Shown here: in pieces, positions 11,556-21,020 of the stretch
Layout: each line of letters starts with the position of its first letter
How positions within the stretch are numbered: the first letter of the stretch is position 1
Assembly (NCBI GenBank): GCA_013400115.1
Contig: VXBP01005044.1
Location: forward strand, 1-64,000
Length of the DNA: 64,000 nt
Direction: 5' to 3'
From: Rhinopomastus cyanomelas
Taxonomy: Eukaryota > Chordata > Aves > Bucerotiformes > Rhinopomastidae
Made by a program: the position numbers and the translations under genes
Notes under the pieces: model-generated
Database searches by the model: none
Told to the model about the DNA's origin: nothing
Seen by the model: the letters and a program-made list of their open reading frames with translations, nothing else

Positions 11556-11980
11556 TAGTACAAGAGATGCAAAGAAACTGGTGATGAAAGACACAAATAC
11601 AGGTTCTTCTGAGTACTTGGAAATGATCTGAGACTAACATTTCTGAGACTGCTTTCTAAAGTTACACTTCAAAGAATCATAGACTGGCTTGGGTTGGAAG
11701 GGACCTTAGAAGATGAAAGTACTATTTATCTTTAAACAACGAGAGGTTACAGTGAGTTTCCAAAAATATCTAGTAAATCAGATTCTTTCTGTAAAGTCTT
11801 TTGTCATATAGCAAGAAGCTGGCCTGGTGAAACTTTCCAGCCTAGATTCCTCTAGAACAAAGCAGTGAGGCTATTTAACAAACCAAACATGAAAATACTA
11901 GAAACATACTGGGCTGTCTCAAGGTTTGGACTCTCTGTTTTTGTTTATAGTCTCCCACTAGAGAAACCCTAGTTGCTTAC

Positions 11981-12117
11981 CTTCTTCTTCTGTTTGTCTC
12001 CATCGAGTACTTCTGTGCCTGGCTCTGACATATCTTCCGATTGTCCTTGACCGCCCGACGCTCCTCTTCTAAATCCCATTTTAATTGACAGGGTAGATCT
12101 CTATCCCTAGCACTGTG
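11981..12117 (-). CDS. CEP126: CEP126 exon 2 (partial gene)
   Basis: A 137-bp exon with acceptor ttgccattgtccttag and donor AAGAAG|gtaagc. It enters in phase 0 and leaves in phase 2. It encodes ...LKWDLEEERRAVKDNRKICQ and then SQAQKYSMETNRRR, corresponding to the LEEER...KICRNRARKYFVESNRR region of human CEP126. The phase match to exon 3 restores a continuous coiled-coil frame. Confidence 0.9.
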
Positions 12118-12392
12118 CTAAGGACAATGGCAACTGCATCAGACTTCTCATTAATGGATCTAACAGCCTGTTTGATTGACCTCACATAGGTCTTTTGGAG
12201 AAGGCAAACTTTATCCATGAGGCACAAAATGCTGAGTTGCCTTCTGAGTAAGTACCAAACAGTTGCACACTGCAACCATAACTTAATCCAAAATAAAATA
12301 GAATCACTTTTTACAGTGATTTTAACAGAGGCTTTGCACTTATTTAGCCATGTATGAGGTGAAAATATGTTATTTGAAGAGATAACTTTGTT

Positions 12393-12842
12393 ATCTAAAT
12401 AGAATCCCTGGATGTATTGGGTTGGAAGGAACCTTTAAAGGTCATCTAGTCCATCCCCCCTACAAGAAGCAAGGGCATCTCCAACTACAACAGATTGCCC
12501 AGAACTCCATCCAGCCTGACCTTGAATGACTCCAGAGATGGGGCCTCCACCACCTCTCCGGGCAGCCTGTTCCAGGGATCTCCCACCCTCAGATTAAAGA
12601 ACTTTTTCCTCCTGTCCAGCTTCACTCTGCCCCTTTCCAGCTTCACACCATGGCCCCTTGTCCTATCATTCCCTGCCCCTGTGCACAGTTTTCCAGAGCC
12701 TTCCAAAAGGCCCATTTCTGGGACTGGAAGGTGGCCGTAAGGTCCCCCCATGGAGTCCTCCTCTTCAGGCTGAACAATCCCAGCTCTCTCAGCCTGTGCT
12801 CATGACAGGGGGGCTCCAGCCCTCTGAGGACCTTCTTTAACA
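12393..12842 (-). mobile_element. CR1 LINE 3' fragment
   Basis: Inverted CR1 of a different subfamily (cctggatgtattgggttgga ... aggctgaacaatcccagctc), inside CEP126 intron 1. Confidence 0.85.
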
Positions 12843-13198
12843 CAGAGATATAAGTATCACAGGGAAAATATTCCGATGGTAGACACAGGACCCCATCTTA
12901 AAGGCTGTTTACAGCAAAATTCATTGTCACTGAAAGGTCTCCAGAGAGCTCCACCAGCTCTGCCTCACCTCAGTGGCCATCCAGGTGCTGCTCCGTGGCT
13001 GTAGCACAGAACATGCGGTACCACTATGACTTAAACTCAGGAGAACAAGGATCCCTACCTCAGGCCTGATCGTACAAATCGCACAGGTGGTGCCTCTTAC
13101 AACACAGAAACTGCCAAGTTGCCTCAAAAATGAATTGAACGCTAGCACTTGAAAACCCCAGCAGGAAGCTCAAGCTGAAGCCCCTCCTGAGGGGAAAC

Positions 13199-13411
13199 CT
13201 GAGGGGACGAGACCCTCACCCCCGCCCCTTTCGCGCTCCGGCCCACAAGGCCCCAGAGGCCTGTTCCCCGCCCCAGCGCCCGCCAGCCCGCGGAGGGCGG
13301 CGCGGAAGGATACGTAGCAGCGCTCAGTCGCCCCGCCGCGCGTTTCGGGGGGCGGCCGGAGTGGTTCGGCCCGTCCCGCGCCGCCCTGTAGCACAAAGAG
13401 AGGGCCTCCAT
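13199..13411 (-). CDS. CEP126: CEP126 exon 1, coding part (tentative)
   Basis: Within the CpG island a minus-strand frame starts at the ATG 13411-13409 (MEALSLCYRAARDG) and reaches a CAG|gtttcc donor at 13199/13198 in phase 0, which is what exon 2 needs. The 71 residues are Arg/Gly/Pro-rich and not clearly conserved with human CEP126, whose extreme N-terminus is also low-complexity. The donor is weaker than the others; an upstream in-frame ATG at 13564 is possible. Confidence 0.5.
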
Positions 13412-13565
13412 GTGCAGCACCCCGGAGCCACCGCGGTCGGAGAGTGCCGAGCCGGTCCGAGCAACCAGCGGGCCAACGAGACGCCGTTTCCTTGGCGACG
13501 GCAGCGGCGGTTGGCCGGCGCGAGGCTGCGGTTCTGATTGGGTGGGGGGAGGGGGGTACCCCACG
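13200..13565. promoter_or_regulatory. CpG-island promoter of CEP126
   Basis: CpG-dense stretch covering the presumed exon 1. For the minus-strand gene, an inverted CCAAT box (attgg, 13537-13541) and a near-consensus RFX X-box (13486-13499) lie upstream of the ATG at 13411. CpG density drops sharply at about 13570, where a CR1 begins. Confidence 0.7.
13486..13499 (-). promoter_or_regulatory. Candidate RFX X-box
   Basis: GTTTCC-TT-GGCGAC, one mismatch from the palindromic X-box GTNRCC-N(0-3)-RGYAAC, 75 bp upstream of the presumed CEP126 start codon. RFX factors commonly drive cilium genes, and CEP126 acts at the cilium base. Confidence 0.45.
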
Positions 13566-13592
13566 GCTATTCAGTCGCCCTCTGCGCCCCTA

Positions 13593-14225
13593 AACAAGCC
13601 ACAGAATCAGCACTGCGGTATCCGAGCAAATGGATTAGGAGAAAGGGACCTGGGAGTCCTGGTGGCCAGCAGGCCACGAGCCATTTGCCCTTGTGGCCGA
13701 GAAGGCCAACAGCATCCTGGGGTGGATCAGAAGGGGGTTGTTAACAGATCGAGAGAGGTTCTCCTCTCCTTTTACTCTGCCCTGGTGAGAACACTGCTGG
13801 AATCTTGTGTACAGAGACGCAAAGATTCTGAAGAGAGTGGGACGTCTCCCTGCTGAGGAAGGGGCTGAGGGCGCTGGACATCTCGAGCTTGGGAAAAAGG
13901 AGCCTGAGGGGTGACCTCATGAGTGTGGAGAAATATGGGAAGGGTGGGGGTCAGGAGGATGGAGCCAGGCTCTGGTCAGTATCATCTAATGATAGGACAA
14001 GGGGCGTTGGGTGTGAGCTGGAACACAAGAGGTTCCACATCAGTGTGAGAAGGAACCTCTTCCCAGTGAGGGTGACAGAGCCGTGGAGTCTCCTTCTCTG
14101 GAGACATTTAAAACCCACATGGATGTTTTCCTGTGTGACTTGATCTAGGTGATTCTGCTGTGGCAGGGGGATTGGACTGGATGATCTTTGAAGATCCCTT
14201 CCCATCCCTGATGTTCTGTGATTTT
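13593..14225 (+). mobile_element. CR1 LINE fragment, sense
   Basis: Runs from CR1 ORF2 C-terminal sequence (aatggattaggagaaaggga) to the 3' tail (ccctgatgttctgtgat). Confidence 0.85.
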
Positions 14226-14684
14226 AAAGGAAATTTTCTAACTTACTCAGCTCAAGGCAGGTGCCAGAAGTGGAAACGCATCAACACACAGAGTTTAACA
14301 AATGGAAAAACGAGAAGCACTTGGGAATGGTGTTTCTTAGAGCAAACCCTGCAGCTTTAGCTGAAGAATGTGCTACTAGCACCACCTTCAAGATTTTATG
14401 CGTGCCCGCAACAAAACCAGGAGAGGATGGTGCAACCCAAATACCTGGATGGCGAATGACGTTGGCAATAATCATTTATTTGAGACTGAACACACTTCTG
14501 GACAAACAAGCACTGGAGGTCCTGGTACAGATGTGAGAACAGAAGGGGCACTGCCAAACGTGCCTTGCTGCTGAAATTACAAGAGATGGAAATGCACCGA
14601 ACCTACAGGTGACATTCTACACAGAACTTTAATCCTCTGTAGGAAAGAAAAGAATTTTAGGAATCTTTATAATCCTGCTAATAT

Positions 14685-14890
14685 TTTAAAGACTAATTTA
14701 TAAATAAGCATGTCTAAATAACACTTTATAAATGTCATTAGCAGGACTATTATAATGACCATTTCCAATTAAAGAAAGTCACAAAACAGACGCACACCAG
14801 CAAAACCCACGCATCACATTTCCCATTAGAACGACGACAGTAGTTTTTGTGACTGTTTGTGTAAACTAAGTCCAAACTACGGCAATTTTT
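14685..14890 (+). repeat. Segmental duplicate of 2805-3010
   Basis: About 200 bp with only scattered differences from 2805-3010 (ttaaagactaatttataaat ... ccattagaac), same orientation. Part of the mosaic of blocks shared between the CEP126 intron and the intergenic cluster. Confidence 0.8.
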
Positions 14891-14933
14891 CACAGAATCA
14901 CTGAACAATAGGGATTGGAATTCTATGAATTTC

Positions 14934-15187
14934 TATGAAGGAGATAACCATGACATCAGTGTTGTGCTAGCTCAACGTAAACTGGTGGCTCACAAGTCAT
15001 GCTTACGTTTCCACTTTGCTGATGTCTACCGCTCAGCACAAGGTGCCATGGCGGTGTAATTCTAGGAGGTGAAATGGGTGGGTTCGGCTTTGTGGTTTTT
15101 TTCAGTGTATGGTGATCTCTTAGGAGAACTTGAGTCTCTTGGGATCCTTTTTGGTTATAAATATGTGCAGGGTGGGTGTCAGGAAGA
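14934..15187 (-). repeat. About 265-bp dispersed repeat, copy 3 (inverted)
   Basis: Inverted relative to 3226-3490 and nearly full length; it runs into the CR1 at 15176. Confidence 0.75.
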
Positions 15188-15450
15188 TGGAGCCAGGCTC
15201 TGTTCAGGGGCATCTAATCATAGGACAAGGGGCAATGGGTGTGAGCTGGAACAGAGGAGGTTCCACATCAACCTGAGAAGGAACTTCTTCCCAGTGAGGG
15301 TGACGGAGACCTGGATGGGGCTGCCCAGGGGGGTTGTGGAGTCTCCTTCACTGGATGTGTTCCTGCGTGACTCGGTCTAGGTGATCCTGCTGTGGTGGGG
15401 GGATTGGACTGGATGATCTTTCAAGGTCCCTTCCAGTCTGTAATGAGCAA
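15176..15450 (+). mobile_element. CR1 LINE 3' fragment
   Basis: Sense CR1 from ggtgtcaggaagatggagcc to tttcaaggtcccttccagtc. Confidence 0.85.
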
Positions 15451-15632
15451 ATCCACACAGTACCTCCGCAGACCTCCTCCTGCTCCACTGACTACCTGGC
15501 AGAGCTGCACTGTTTGTAAATGCATTGCTCCTAGCTGGAGATGGCTACCATGTCTCCAAGCTCAAGAGACCCAGCTCCTTCAGCCTTTCCTCAGCAGGGA
15601 GATGCTCCACTCCCTTCCCCATCTTTGTGGCC

Positions 15633-15633
15633 N
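15633..15633. other. Assembly gap (single N)
   Basis: The N separates CR1-derived sequence from the last 18 bp of the intron of copy B. The first exon and promoter expected for copy B are missing, so sequence was probably lost or misjoined here. Confidence 0.9.
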
Positions 15634-15651
15634 TCTCTGTTTCTTTTGCAG

Positions 15652-16011
15652 CAAGAGTGGCAAAAAGCGCGTCATCCTAAAGGAAACAACGAGACGGCAC
15701 ATGGAACTGCCTCTGTGGAGCAGGGTCGTGGTGCCAGAGAAGAACATAAGGAGAGGGCACCAACACCTCCAAAGAAGAGGCCCTCCCTCGTGAAGGCAGT
15801 TCTGATGACGAACCCTCTGCACAGCAGCACTCAGGCTGCCATGGCAGGGGAGGCACAGAAGAATCTGCACTGCACCTCTTGGCGCAGACCACGAAGAGAC
15901 AGAGAGAAAACACCTGCCTGCCCTAAGAAGAGGCCCTCCCTCCTGAATAGAGCACTTTCACCACTGCTCAGGGTTTTCTGCCGTGTCCCCAGAGCAACAA
16001 AACAACAGTAG
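15652..16011 (+). CDS. Compact gene, copy B: exon 2 only
   Basis: A 360-bp exon with the same acceptor (tttcttttgcag) and the same TAG stop as copy A. It differs from copy A exon 2 at four positions that I count, and all four change the amino acid (K to Q, E to G, C to R, V to L). Both KKRPSLV-type motifs are kept; the second reads KKRPSLL. Exon 1 falls in or beyond the N gap at 15633. Whether this copy is transcribed cannot be told. Confidence 0.5.
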   Translation, partial: QEWQKARHPKGNNETAHGTASVEQGRGAREEHKERAPTPPKKRPSLVKAVLMTNPLHSSTQAAMAGEAQKNLHCTSWRRPRRDREKTPACPKKRPSLLNRALSPLLRVFCRVPRATKQQ

Positions 16012-16073
16012 TTTGCTTGTTGATTACTGCTGGGCTGCTTTGAGCACAAAAGAGTTGGGCTCTGGACACGAAG

Positions 16074-16400
16074 ATGAGCAGCACGATGTTGCTTTTCCTC
16101 TGGGCCCTGGTGCGGGCTGGACAGCTGGCTGTCACTGGTGGCCGAGGGTCAACGCTCATGCACTGTGTCTTTCTTTTGCAGCCAGAGCTGCCAAAAGGTG
16201 GTGAACCTGCTCTTGAGGCTCTCCAGGTAGAAGAGGAAGACTCCTACAGGGTGGGGAATGTCCCTGAGCAGTGTAAAGAGAAGGAGCCACATGAAGATGA
16301 TGAAGTTCCAGAAGTAGAGCCAGGGGACTTTGGAAAAGGCAGATGGCTGCAAAGCGCAGGAGGACCAAGGCCTGTCCTCCTTTGTCACACAGCCCGTTGA
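16074..16400 (+). CDS. Acidic paralogue of the compact gene family (B2)
   Basis: ATG at 16074 gives MSSTMLLFLWALVRAGQLAV, clearly homologous to exon 1 of copies A and C. The sequence then jumps directly into what is the 3' half of their intron and its ttcttttgcag acceptor, so the normal donor is deleted. The whole interval is nonetheless open in one frame (108 codons, TGA at 16398-16400). If the short intron is retained the protein is contiguous; a weak donor at cactg|gtggcc would also splice in frame. The second half is acidic (VEEEDSYRVG..., EKEPHEDDEVPEVEPGDFG), in contrast to the basic copies. Function unknown. Confidence 0.4.
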   Translation: MSSTMLLFLWALVRAGQLAVTGGRGSTLMHCVFLLQPELPKGGEPALEALQVEEEDSYRVGNVPEQCKEKEPHEDDEVPEVEPGDFGKGRWLQSAGGPRPVLLCHTAR

Positions 16401-16517
16401 GGACTCGCACGCTGGTCCCTCGCACGCTGGTCCAGCAGGGTGGACATGAGTCAGGAAGCCATGGTCCACCTGCGCAGCACTTTTGCTGCCTCAGAGGTTC
16501 CTGAAGAATGTGGAACT

Positions 16518-16658
16518 GCACTGCCTCCTCCACAGCAGGGGTTCCATGATCTGCAGGAACCTTGGAGGCAGGAGAAGGTGGCAGAGGTCACCCGGTGCAG
16601 CACTCCTCTTGCATATGGCAGTGCTGCTGGGTGCCTCCTGGGAACCAGCGTGGCAGTC
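16518..16658 (-). repeat. Module M2, copy 2 (inverted)
   Basis: Reverse complement of the block at 1893-2040, joined head-on to module M1 at 16659. Exactly this junction recurs, inverted, at 19085-19090. Confidence 0.7.
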
Positions 16659-17200
16659 CTAAAGGCGGCTTGGACAATGGGGACTGCTCTCAGGTGGCCC
16701 AAGAGCTGTCCCAGTTTGTTCTCAAGCCTGTCCAGAACTCCCTGCTGGCACTCAGCAAGGCGGCCACAGCAGGGGAGGCAGAGGGAGGCCTGTCCTTCCT
16801 GCACTACATGGAACCACTCCTGCAGAGGAGAGTCTCTGCCATCAGAGAGGATGGGGAGAAGGCACCAGTGTCCTCAAAGAAGAGGCCCTCCTGTCTGAGG
16901 CACGAGCCAAGCAATATGCCCAGCAGTGCTGAGGCACACAGCCTCCACACGGGGCCAAGGAGGAGGATGTCCTCAAGAAGTGGGGACAGGAGCTACCAGA
17001 CTGTGAGAAAGCAGAGTCAGCGCAGCGGCCAGCGTGCTTTTGCGCCTTCAGAGAGAAGGCGCTGCTGCTCGGGCCCCTCCAGATGGAGGGTGAAGACAGC
17101 AAGAGAGAGGAGAAAGTCCCTGAGCAGCAGGAAAAGGAGGCACATGAAGGGGAACTTGGAAAATGGGGATGGCTGTGAAGGAGGACCAAGGCCTGCCTCC
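16659..17200 (+). CDS. Module M1, second copy: open exon-like frame with KKRPS motif
   Basis: Same frame as 1325-1893: ...QVAQELSQFVLKPVQNSLL..., EKAPVSSKKRPSCL and an Arg/Ser-rich tail, open into 17221. It shows a 6-bp in-frame deletion relative to copy A and ends at the promoter of copy C. No ATG near the 5' end, so if used it is an internal or 3' exon. Confidence 0.35.
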
Positions 17201-17239
17201 GTCACAGACCCTGCTGTGTGACAAATGCCACACAAAGTC

Positions 17240-17300
17240 AAATGACATCACAAAGATGTGTGATGTCACAGCCTGCCAGACTCTAAAAGGGGGTACGGGG
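17240..17300 (+). promoter_or_regulatory. Promoter of compact gene copy C
   Basis: Carries TGACATCA and GTGATGTCAC (two CRE-like sites), then tctaaaagggggt in the position of the TATA box of copy A, and the same sequence through the start codon. It lacks the 18-bp array of copy A. Confidence 0.55.
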
Positions 17301-17358
17301 ATGTGGGGGTCAGTTAGTCTGGAGTAGAGCACAGAAGTGTTGGGCTCTGGACACCAAG

Positions 17359-17686
17359 ATGAGTGGCATCATGTTGCTTTTCCTCTGGGCCATGGTGTGG
17401 GCTGGACAGCTGGCGCGACAGCTTATAGTAGGTGACGGGGGATCACAGTGCCCAGCACACCGGAGCTCTCCCAGCCACAACACATGGGCATTGGTGGCCA
17501 AGGGCCAACACTCACACATTGTCTCTGTTTCTTTTGCAGCAAGAGCGGCAAAAAGCGCGTCATCCTAAAGAAAACGAGACGGCACATGGAACTGCCTCTG
17601 TGGAGCAGGGTCGTGGTGCCAGAGAAGAACATAAGGAGAGGGCACCAAAACCTCTAAAGAAGGGCCTCTCCCCCTTTGACTTCTGA
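17359..17686 (+). CDS. Compact gene, copy C: truncated by an in-frame stop
   Basis: Exon 1 17359-17427 is identical in protein to copy A (MSGIMLLFLWAMVWAGQLAR...). The intron is 17428-17539, and exon 2 starts at 17540. One codon is deleted (KEN-ET versus KENNET) and a diverged patch at about 17647-17690 replaces the first KKRPSLV block and introduces TGA at 17684-17686, giving about 71 residues. Downstream the sequence returns to the copy A pattern in the same frame to the usual TAG (17891-17893), followed by AATAAA at 17943. Either a shortened protein or a decaying copy; the patch looks like conversion or a local rearrangement, not point decay. Confidence 0.45.
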
Positions 17687-17809
17687 TGAACATGTTGCAC
17701 AGCGAGCAGCACTCAGGCAGCCATGGCAGAGGAGGCACAGAAGAATCTGCACTGCACCTCTTGGCGCAGACCACGAAGAGACAGAGAGAAAACACCTGCC
17801 TGCCCTAAG

Positions 17810-18540
17810 AAGAGGCCCTCCCTCGTGAATAGAGCACTTTCACCACTGCTCAGGGTTTTCTGCCGTGTCCCCAGAGCAACAAAACAACAGTAGTTTGCTC
17901 GTCGATTACTGCTGGACTGCTTTGAGACTGATAAGTTTTATTAATAAAAGACTTATTTTCACCCCAAATCCTGACTAAATGCTGTGGTTTCCTTCCTGAA
18001 CAAGTGCCCATCTTTCATACTTCCACCTCAGGTGTAGATTCTGGGGGGCAGGGGAAAAGCCCTTTCTAGCCCAGCGTAAATAGCCCCACCTCCTGTACAC
18101 AAGGCAGCACCCACCCTGCGCTCCGCAGGGGAACCGACCACTAGAGATGTCATGGGTAACCAGCACCGCGTGGCCATCAACGGCCTTACTCCCCTGTCTG
18201 CTGCGGGTGGGCTTATCCTGACACGCGCCGTGCGTTGTGAAGAGGGCTGCTGTGCCCTGCTCCACTTGCAGCAGGGCTAGAAAGGGCTTTTCCCCTGCCC
18301 CCCAGAATCTACACCTGAGGTGGAAGTATGAAAGATGGGCACTTGTTTAGGAAGGAAGCCACAGTGTTTAGTCAGGATTTGGGGTGAAAAGTCAGTCTTT
18401 TATTAAAAAAACTTGCCGGTCACAAAGCAGCCCAGCAGTAATCGATGAGCAAACTACTGTTGTTTTGTTACTCTGGGGACACAGCAGAAAACCCCGAGCA
18501 GTGATGAAAGGGCTCTATTCACGAGGGAGGGGCTCTTCTG
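17810..18540. repeat. Inverted repeat (tail-to-tail copies C and D) with 201-bp spacer
   Basis: The 3' end of copy C (about 17810-18072) and the 3' end of copy D (18274-about 18540) are reverse complements with scattered differences, separated by 18073-18273. The arms contain the last coding motif, the stop and the polyadenylation signals of each gene. Confidence 0.8.
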
Positions 18541-19156
18541 TGGAGCTACTGGTGCCCTCTCCTCTACAGCACCAATACCCTCCTGCACTGAGGCAGTTCC
18601 ACGTTGGTACCTTCTCGTCAATTTCCCCAACTGCCTCCTCAATAGCAACAGTTCCATGTTCTTCAGGAACCTCTGAGGCAGGAAAAGTGTTTCTCTCTGA
18701 AGGCGCAAAAGCACGCTGGCCGCTGCGCTGACTCTGCTTTCTCACAGTCTGGTAGCTCCTGTCCCCACTTCTTGAGGACATCCTCCTCCTTGGCCCTGTG
18801 TGGAGGCTGTGTGCCTCAGCACTGCTGGGCATATTGCTTGGCTCGTGCCTCAGACAGGAGGGCCTCTTCTTTGGGGACACTGGTGCCTTCTCCCCATCCT
18901 CTCTGATGGCAGAGACTCTCCTCTGCAGGAGTGGTTCCATGTAGTGCAGGAAGGACAGGTCTCCCTCTGCCTCCCCTGCTGTGGCCACCTTGCTGAGTGC
19001 CAGCAGGGAGTTCTGGACAGGCTTGAGAACAAACTGGGACAGCTCTTGGGCCACCTGAGAGCAGTCCCCATTGTCCAAGCCGCCTTTAGGACTGCCACGC
19101 TGGTTCCCAGGAGGCACCCAGCAGCACTGCCATATGCAAGAAGAGGAGTGCTGCAC
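18454..19156 (-). pseudogene. Compact gene family, copy D: inverted chimera of M1 and the terminal exon
   Basis: Read on the minus strand, 19089-18690 is module M1 (about 400 bp, ending at AFAPSER) fused to a terminal-exon segment ending ...KSPSLVNRALSSLLGVFC... TKQQ and stop at 18454. The M1 frame crosses the fusion and continues (EVPEEHGTVAIEEAVGEIDE) to its own stop at 18515, whereas the family C-terminus is in another frame. No exon 1 or promoter is attached. Polyadenylation signal, inverted, at 18398-18403. Probably a rearranged, nonfunctional copy, although the M1 frame stays open for about 210 codons. Confidence 0.45.
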
Positions 19157-19450
19157 CAGGTGACCTCTGCCACCTTCTCCTGCCTCCGAGGTTCCTGCAG
19201 ATCACGGAACCCCTGCTGTGGAGGAGGCAGTGGAAAGAGGAGGAGCCACACGAAGATGATGAAGTACCAGAAATAGAGCAGGGGAGAGAGGAGAAGCTGA
19301 GGCACCAGAGAGAGGAGCCTGACAGAAGTCTGTGTTTTTACTACTAGTTTACTGAACTAACAACTACTAAGCAAAATAACACAGAAATTTGCTGGTGTAG
19401 GCAAGAGATCCTACAAAAAGGAGCTCAGTGTAAGCTGAAGATGACAGAAA
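19086..19450 (+). repeat. Module M2 copy 3 plus duplicate of 2621-2768
   Basis: 19086-19300 matches 1893-2100, and 19305-19450 matches 2621-2768 (ctactactagtttactgaac ...), both in the same orientation; the 500 bp between them in the first locus are missing here. Confidence 0.75.
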
Positions 19451-19459
19451 ATGGTTGAG

Positions 19460-20620
19460 TAGTATCTAACAACCAAGGAGAAGCTGTAGATAGTGTTTAG
19501 AGATATTATTTTCCTTTCTCCCTCCCAACATGGTTCCAACTGGAGAAACCCATGCCGTGGAGAGTAAGCACCGAGGATTTCAGCAAGATTGATACCCAGG
19601 TCACGTGTGCGTTCTGAGGGGCGTGAAGAACTATTTCCCCCTGCACATTCAGGCCCATCTCCTGAACACGAGGCATCATCTGCTCTGCACTCTGGAGCAA
19701 AGCTAAACAATGGATGACTACCTCGTAGGTACAGATGTTCTTGTGTGTATCACAGTTGTCGGTGGGATCATACTGTTCGAAGTGTGCTGTTGAGGGGGGC
19801 CCTTGTGCCCCACTCTGTCGCTGACTTCCCCCCCCCCCAAGTACGACAATGGCCCAGAAAATAAAACCTCTATCCTCTCTCTCTCCTCAGAATCGGTATG
19901 TGCACTGGTGTTGGCACGCCTTCCTCCTATTCCAGAAGAACCTGTATCAGGGTGGGGACCCTATTGACACCAGTGTTAACACCTCTCATTCCAGATCCTC
20001 CTTACCCCCTCTATCAGCGTGTCAGTGCCTTTTCCATTCAAGGGAAACCCTCCACCTCCCCTAGCAACATGAGCATCAGTACCCTTCTCTTCCAAAAGAA
20101 TCCCTAGCATGGGTGGGACCCCCTACCTCCTCTCCTAGTAAAAACTCATCATCCCTTCCCACTCCTGGTGGAGAATACCCCACCCCTCCCTCTCTCTCCT
20201 GATACCCTTCGGCTTTTGGTTGAAAGTTATTACTGATATATTTTTGTTAAGAACTAAAATTGTTAAGTTGCATTTCTGATTATTGTTGAAATCGCCCAAT
20301 AAGCAGCTGTGGACCTGTACATCAAGAAGTGTGAAAGGACCCATCACTGTGCCCATCCCGTGAAGCCCAGGAGATCCTAGAGGAGGCAGCCAGCTGCAGA
20401 CACCTCACCTCTTCCCATGAAGGGTAAGCGCAGGCCGTGCCACAGCCCGGAAGGCACAGAATGGGCCCACAAGCAGGGCTGCAGCTGCCACGTTGGAACA
20501 GGACAGGAACGAGGGCCCAAGGAGAAATTGGAGCAAAGTGGCATTAAAAAATTCTAAAATGACAATGAGTAATATTGGATAAAAAACATTTTCAAGAATA
20601 TTAATTGTAGAACAGAAAGG
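19460..20620. other. Intergenic, no gene recognised
   Basis: A poly-C run at about 19829-19838 and pyrimidine-rich stretches, but no exon that I can support. The last 250 bp precede a polypurine tract and may be the 3' end of a decayed endogenous retrovirus. Confidence 0.4.
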
Positions 20621-20625
20621 GGGAG

Positions 20626-21020
20626 ATGCGGAGACCTCAGAAAGCTGGTCAATACTGTTTAGTGAGTCTGAAGAGACTGTTGGAAAAGGTGAAGAGAACT
20701 GTGTGCAGAGTTTTACAAAAAGGGAAGCAGGGGCACAAATGGGCTGGCAAACAACATGTTTTGGCATGAGCCAAAAGTATGGTTTTAGCAAATGTAACAC
20801 TACATGATCATGCTGCAAGCATGTTAAGATGAGATAGGGAACAAACCACTGAGCTAGCTGTTTCTAAAGTGAATTCCAACAGCCTTGGTAATGCCCAAAT
20901 GTGGTGCACACCAAAGTGATTGGTTGTGGATCAGTCTGAAAATTGCTAGTGAATAATATACATTATATAAACCTCACTTTTTTGTTGCATAAAGAGCTTC
21001 TGATGCCATCACCATCAGTT
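20626..21020 (+). mobile_element. Probable endogenous-retrovirus LTR
   Basis: A polypurine tract (acagaaagggggaga) is followed by TGCGGAGACC as LTR start. About 340 bp further is TATATAA (20964-20970) and then gcataaagagcttctg, the U3-R arrangement of an LTR. Target-site duplications and the exact 3' end were not identified. Confidence 0.4.

Noticed and set aside
12081..12275. 64-residue minus-strand frame overlapping CEP126 exon 2
   Set aside because: It is a different frame from the conserved CEP126 peptide and ends in a stop inside the exon.
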